A DNA stretch of 64,000 nt from Plasmodium coatneyi (taxonomy: Eukaryota; Apicomplexa; Aconoidasida; Haemosporida; Plasmodiidae). Both the position numbers and the translations under genes were made by a program. This document shows, piece after piece, positions 61,497-64,000 of this stretch. Numbering within the stretch: position 1 is the first letter of the stretch; each line of letters starts with the position of its first letter. The DNA is taken from assembly GCF_001680005.1 (NCBI RefSeq), contig NC_033566.1, forward strand, positions 434,001 to 498,000, written 5' to 3'. The notes beneath the pieces were generated by a model, which searched no databases, was not told the DNA's origin, and saw only the letters and a program-made list of their open reading frames with translations.

Positions 61497-63287
61497 TTTG
61501 TCTTCAAAGGGTGGTGTAAATGGGGGGGAAAAAAGTCAAGTAATTATCGTCCTTTACAATTCCGTTTGCTTTACAAACAAATGCGCTCTTTCAAGTTTCG
61601 CGCGGACAGAGCATCAGTAAAAGGGGGGAAAGACAAAAGCAGTGCGGGTCTTCATGCGCAAAATGGGGATATTTACAAACGGAAAGAGCCCACAAGGGTT
61701 GCCACATGCACGTGTATGCTTCTAACCAGCGCAAGAGTCAGAATGGCATGTGCACTTGGTTCGCTACGTAGTTGCATTAATCAGCACAAACGGAGTGCAT
61801 TCTCCCCAGTTGTACGCCTCGAGCGATCTTCCTGTATGCATAAACATGCACGCAGTAGTACACTTTGCAAATATATGTTTTTTTTTTCTCTCTCTTTTCT
61901 GAGGACGTTATACTTTCGCAAGTGCATACCTGCGTGCTGTCATTTCTTCTTAATTAGGTAATTATTCTTTTCCCTATCTGGTACGATAGTTATTGTACTG
62001 TAGTGTTTTATGTATATGCTGCTTTTCCTTTTTTTTCTTTTTTTTTTTCTCTTCCCCTATGGCAATTCCTTTCTCGCCCTCATTAAAGCGTTTTCGCGTG
62101 ATCTCCTTAATGTATCATATATTAGTATGCGCATTTAATTTTTACGAATATGCAAAAAAAAAAAAAAAAATATAATATCAGCACTGCGTCATTCGCACCA
62201 TTGCCAATTGCAATACGCCCGTGCCGATTACATGCATTGTATATGAGGAATATATTTATGCGCATAAGTATGTGCGCGCTTTCCAGACGTAGCGCCACCA
62301 CTCACTTTTGTAACATCATTGTACATGCTAACAAGTAACACAAATCTCGCTCAACTAGGTTGGCGGAGGCGGCAGGCCAGGAAACTGCACTACCGCAAAG
62401 TGGATAAATACAAGTATAGGCAACTAGCGCAGTATCCATTTGAAGGTCACCTGAACGCGCAAGGATTGACCATGGACCGCATAATTCCCTCGACATTTAC
62501 AAATAATATACATCACATTTTACATGTTACATATTATATACTACATATTTTATACTACATATTATGTAACATATTATTTACTGTATATTGTACGTTCACA
62601 TGCGGAGCGCAAAAATGCATTCGGTTTTTCCGCAGCAGTCTGTTGGCCGCATTTTTATGCTGCACGTGTGACATTGCTTTAATTGTCACAGTTTTATTCG
62701 TTCCATTTGTTTACGTAAATTGTTTTGACATTTTTGACATACTTAGACTTTATTTTTCCTTTTATTTTCCTTTTTTTTGCATTTTTTTTTTTTGCCTTCA
62801 TTTTCCTTTTTTCTGCGTTTTTTTTTCGTCCGCCTTTAACCACTTCCCCTTTTGCGTTGTCCGAAAATTACTCTTACACTGTGGGGCTATGCGTGGTGAA
62901 CCAAACGGTTCATTCACACTCGCCAGGGGGGGAAGGAAAAAAAATTAAAATTAAAATTAAAACGGCTGTGCAACAGATTAACCGCGGAATGTGTCGCCAG
63001 TACGTTAAGTGGGTACATTGTGCCCTCATGAAGGGAAAGTACAATCGCGTTTATCATTGGTGCGTATGTAGTTCCTACGAAAAGTCAAAGTAGATTTCTC
63101 ACTTTTATATGCGTATGTGTCACGCTGTTTCGTACCAGTCGAACCACTCCAGGGGGCGCTCTTAATGCATCTTAAACACAGCTCGCACGCTTAATGAGCG
63201 TAGACAACGTACTCCATGAAAAAATCACCCCCTTCACGAATTAAACAAAGGTGCCAATTTTCCCAGAAAGTAAAAAACAGTTCTTTC
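61497..63287. other. Sec24 upstream region
   Basis: About 1.8 kb with poly(T)/(A) tracts (about 62040, 62155, 62780) and TACATATTATA-type short repeats near 62500-62580. A 209-codon frame at 62319-62948 begins with basic sequence (GWRRRQARKLHYRK) but becomes Phe/Cys/Ile-rich homopolymer translation, so it was not accepted as a gene. The Sec24 promoter must lie here. Confidence 0.45.
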
Positions 63288-64000
63288 CTATATTTGGAAA
63301 TGATGTTCAGTAGCGAGGAGGGGAAAAATAGGTAAAGAGACACAAGTAAAATGGGCCTTCTGAATTTGCTGACGTATGTGCAGCGGAGGGAGGGGTTGCA
63401 AGGTGTCCATCTCGAGGTGTCCCTGGAAAAGCGCGAATATTCCCAGGGCAAACACCACGGCAGTTAAACTAAGGAACGCAACATTTTACGTCATAATCTC
63501 GCCAAATGACGCACAACAAGGTGACAGAGCCATTCTAAAATTTATGCCACACCGCGAACCCACAAACAGGAAAAAAAAAAAAAAAAAAAAGCTATCGCGT
63601 TAGAGGCGATACATAATAATCTCACGTGACCCCCTATTGTGTGCTTTTTGTAGGAGTCCAAATTTGGACTTCACATTTCTAACCCTTCGGTTTTCTGTCA
63701 ACTGAACTCAATCCATCATGTGTGCCCACAGAAAAAGGATTATTCTCCCCAATTTACATTTGGTAGTCTTACATACAATGTAATGCTACCCATACAATTT
63801 GTCATTTTCTTAAAAGAAGAAAAAAAAATTCCATTACATCTGGTATTAATTCGAAGTATGACAAATGAGGTGGACCAACATTTGTGACTACTCAGGGGGG
63901 AGGCCCTAAATTTCCATAAACACTTCTTACCTCTTTGTGGAGGCTATTTGGTGGTGCGGGATTACTTTATTGGGAACCCGGGTAAGGATGCCTAAAGAAC
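63288..64000 (-). CDS. Candidate partial gene: small single-span membrane protein running off the right edge
   Basis: Three pieces on the minus strand fit together by phase but only weakly by splice-site quality. One near 63940-63990 (ILTRVPNKVIPHHQIASTK, donor AG|GTAAG) leads to about 63620-63690 (NVKSKFGLLQKAHNRGSREI), then to about 63290-63465 (LTAVVFALGIFALFQGHLEM, DTLQPLPPLHIRQQIQKAH). The last contains a clear membrane span and ends at TAG 63288. The 5' end lies beyond the window. The middle piece faintly recalls the LL-RG-E pattern of SdhE/SDHAF2 proteins, which is too short to rely on. It may be a real conserved small membrane protein or chance. Confidence 0.3.

Noticed and set aside
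61001..61961. Long + strand open frames (172 and 238 codons) overlapping the Sec24 5' end
   Set aside because: They are antisense to the Asn/Gly-rich Sec24 N terminus. Their Cys/Tyr/Val-rich repeats mirror AAC/GGT codon repeats.
62319..62948. 209-codon + frame starting with a basic segment
   Set aside because: Most of it is Phe/Cys/Ile translation of T-rich DNA. No splice or family support.

Overview
This window is nuclear DNA from a malaria parasite of the Plasmodium knowlesi / P. coatneyi type. The evidence is four genes of the KIR surface-antigen family, two internal blocks of degenerate telomere-like heptads (CCCTAAA/CCCTGAA on the + strand), abundant poly(dA:dT) tracts and short introns, and a set of genes typical of Apicomplexa (GAC, split COX2, ADF2). 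The sequence does not separate P. knowlesi from P. coatneyi. Exon limits were worked out by hand from GT-AG sites, reading phase and protein family, and no computation was run.

Layout. 0.5-2.5 kb: a seven-exon divergent 14-3-3 gene (+). 3.6-4.2 kb: a one-membrane-span conserved protein (-). 6.1-11.3 kb: accessory island 1, with an internal telomere-like array followed by a two-ectodomain KIR gene (KIR A, +) whose main intron is about 1 kb of polypurine. 13.8-43.1 kb: a conserved core holding PCNA1 (+), the glideosome-associated connector GAC (-), COX2A (-), an IscX-like protein (+), a PH-domain/permuted-papain protein (+), actin-depolymerizing factor 2 (+), a small two-span membrane protein (-), a basic Lys-rich protein (-) and a very large Asn-rich protein (-). 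44.4-56.5 kb: accessory island 2, with KIR B (-), KIR C (+) and KIR D (-), then 42-bp tandem repeats and a second telomere-like array. 58.0-61.5 kb: the COPII coat subunit Sec24 (-). 63.3-64.0 kb: a weakly supported gene running off the right edge (-).

How it fits together. From memory, the core genes follow the order of one P. falciparum chromosome 13 segment (Sec24a, ADF2, COX2, GAC, PCNA1). The two islands therefore look like insertions of antigen genes and telomere-like DNA into an otherwise syntenic core. GAC and ADF2 both act on parasite actin in motility. COX2A, IscX and probably the 3.6-kb gene serve the mitochondrion. The most notable single observation is a stretch in KIR B that matches a segment of host CD99 as I recall it. 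No tRNA, rRNA, CRISPR or transposon was seen.
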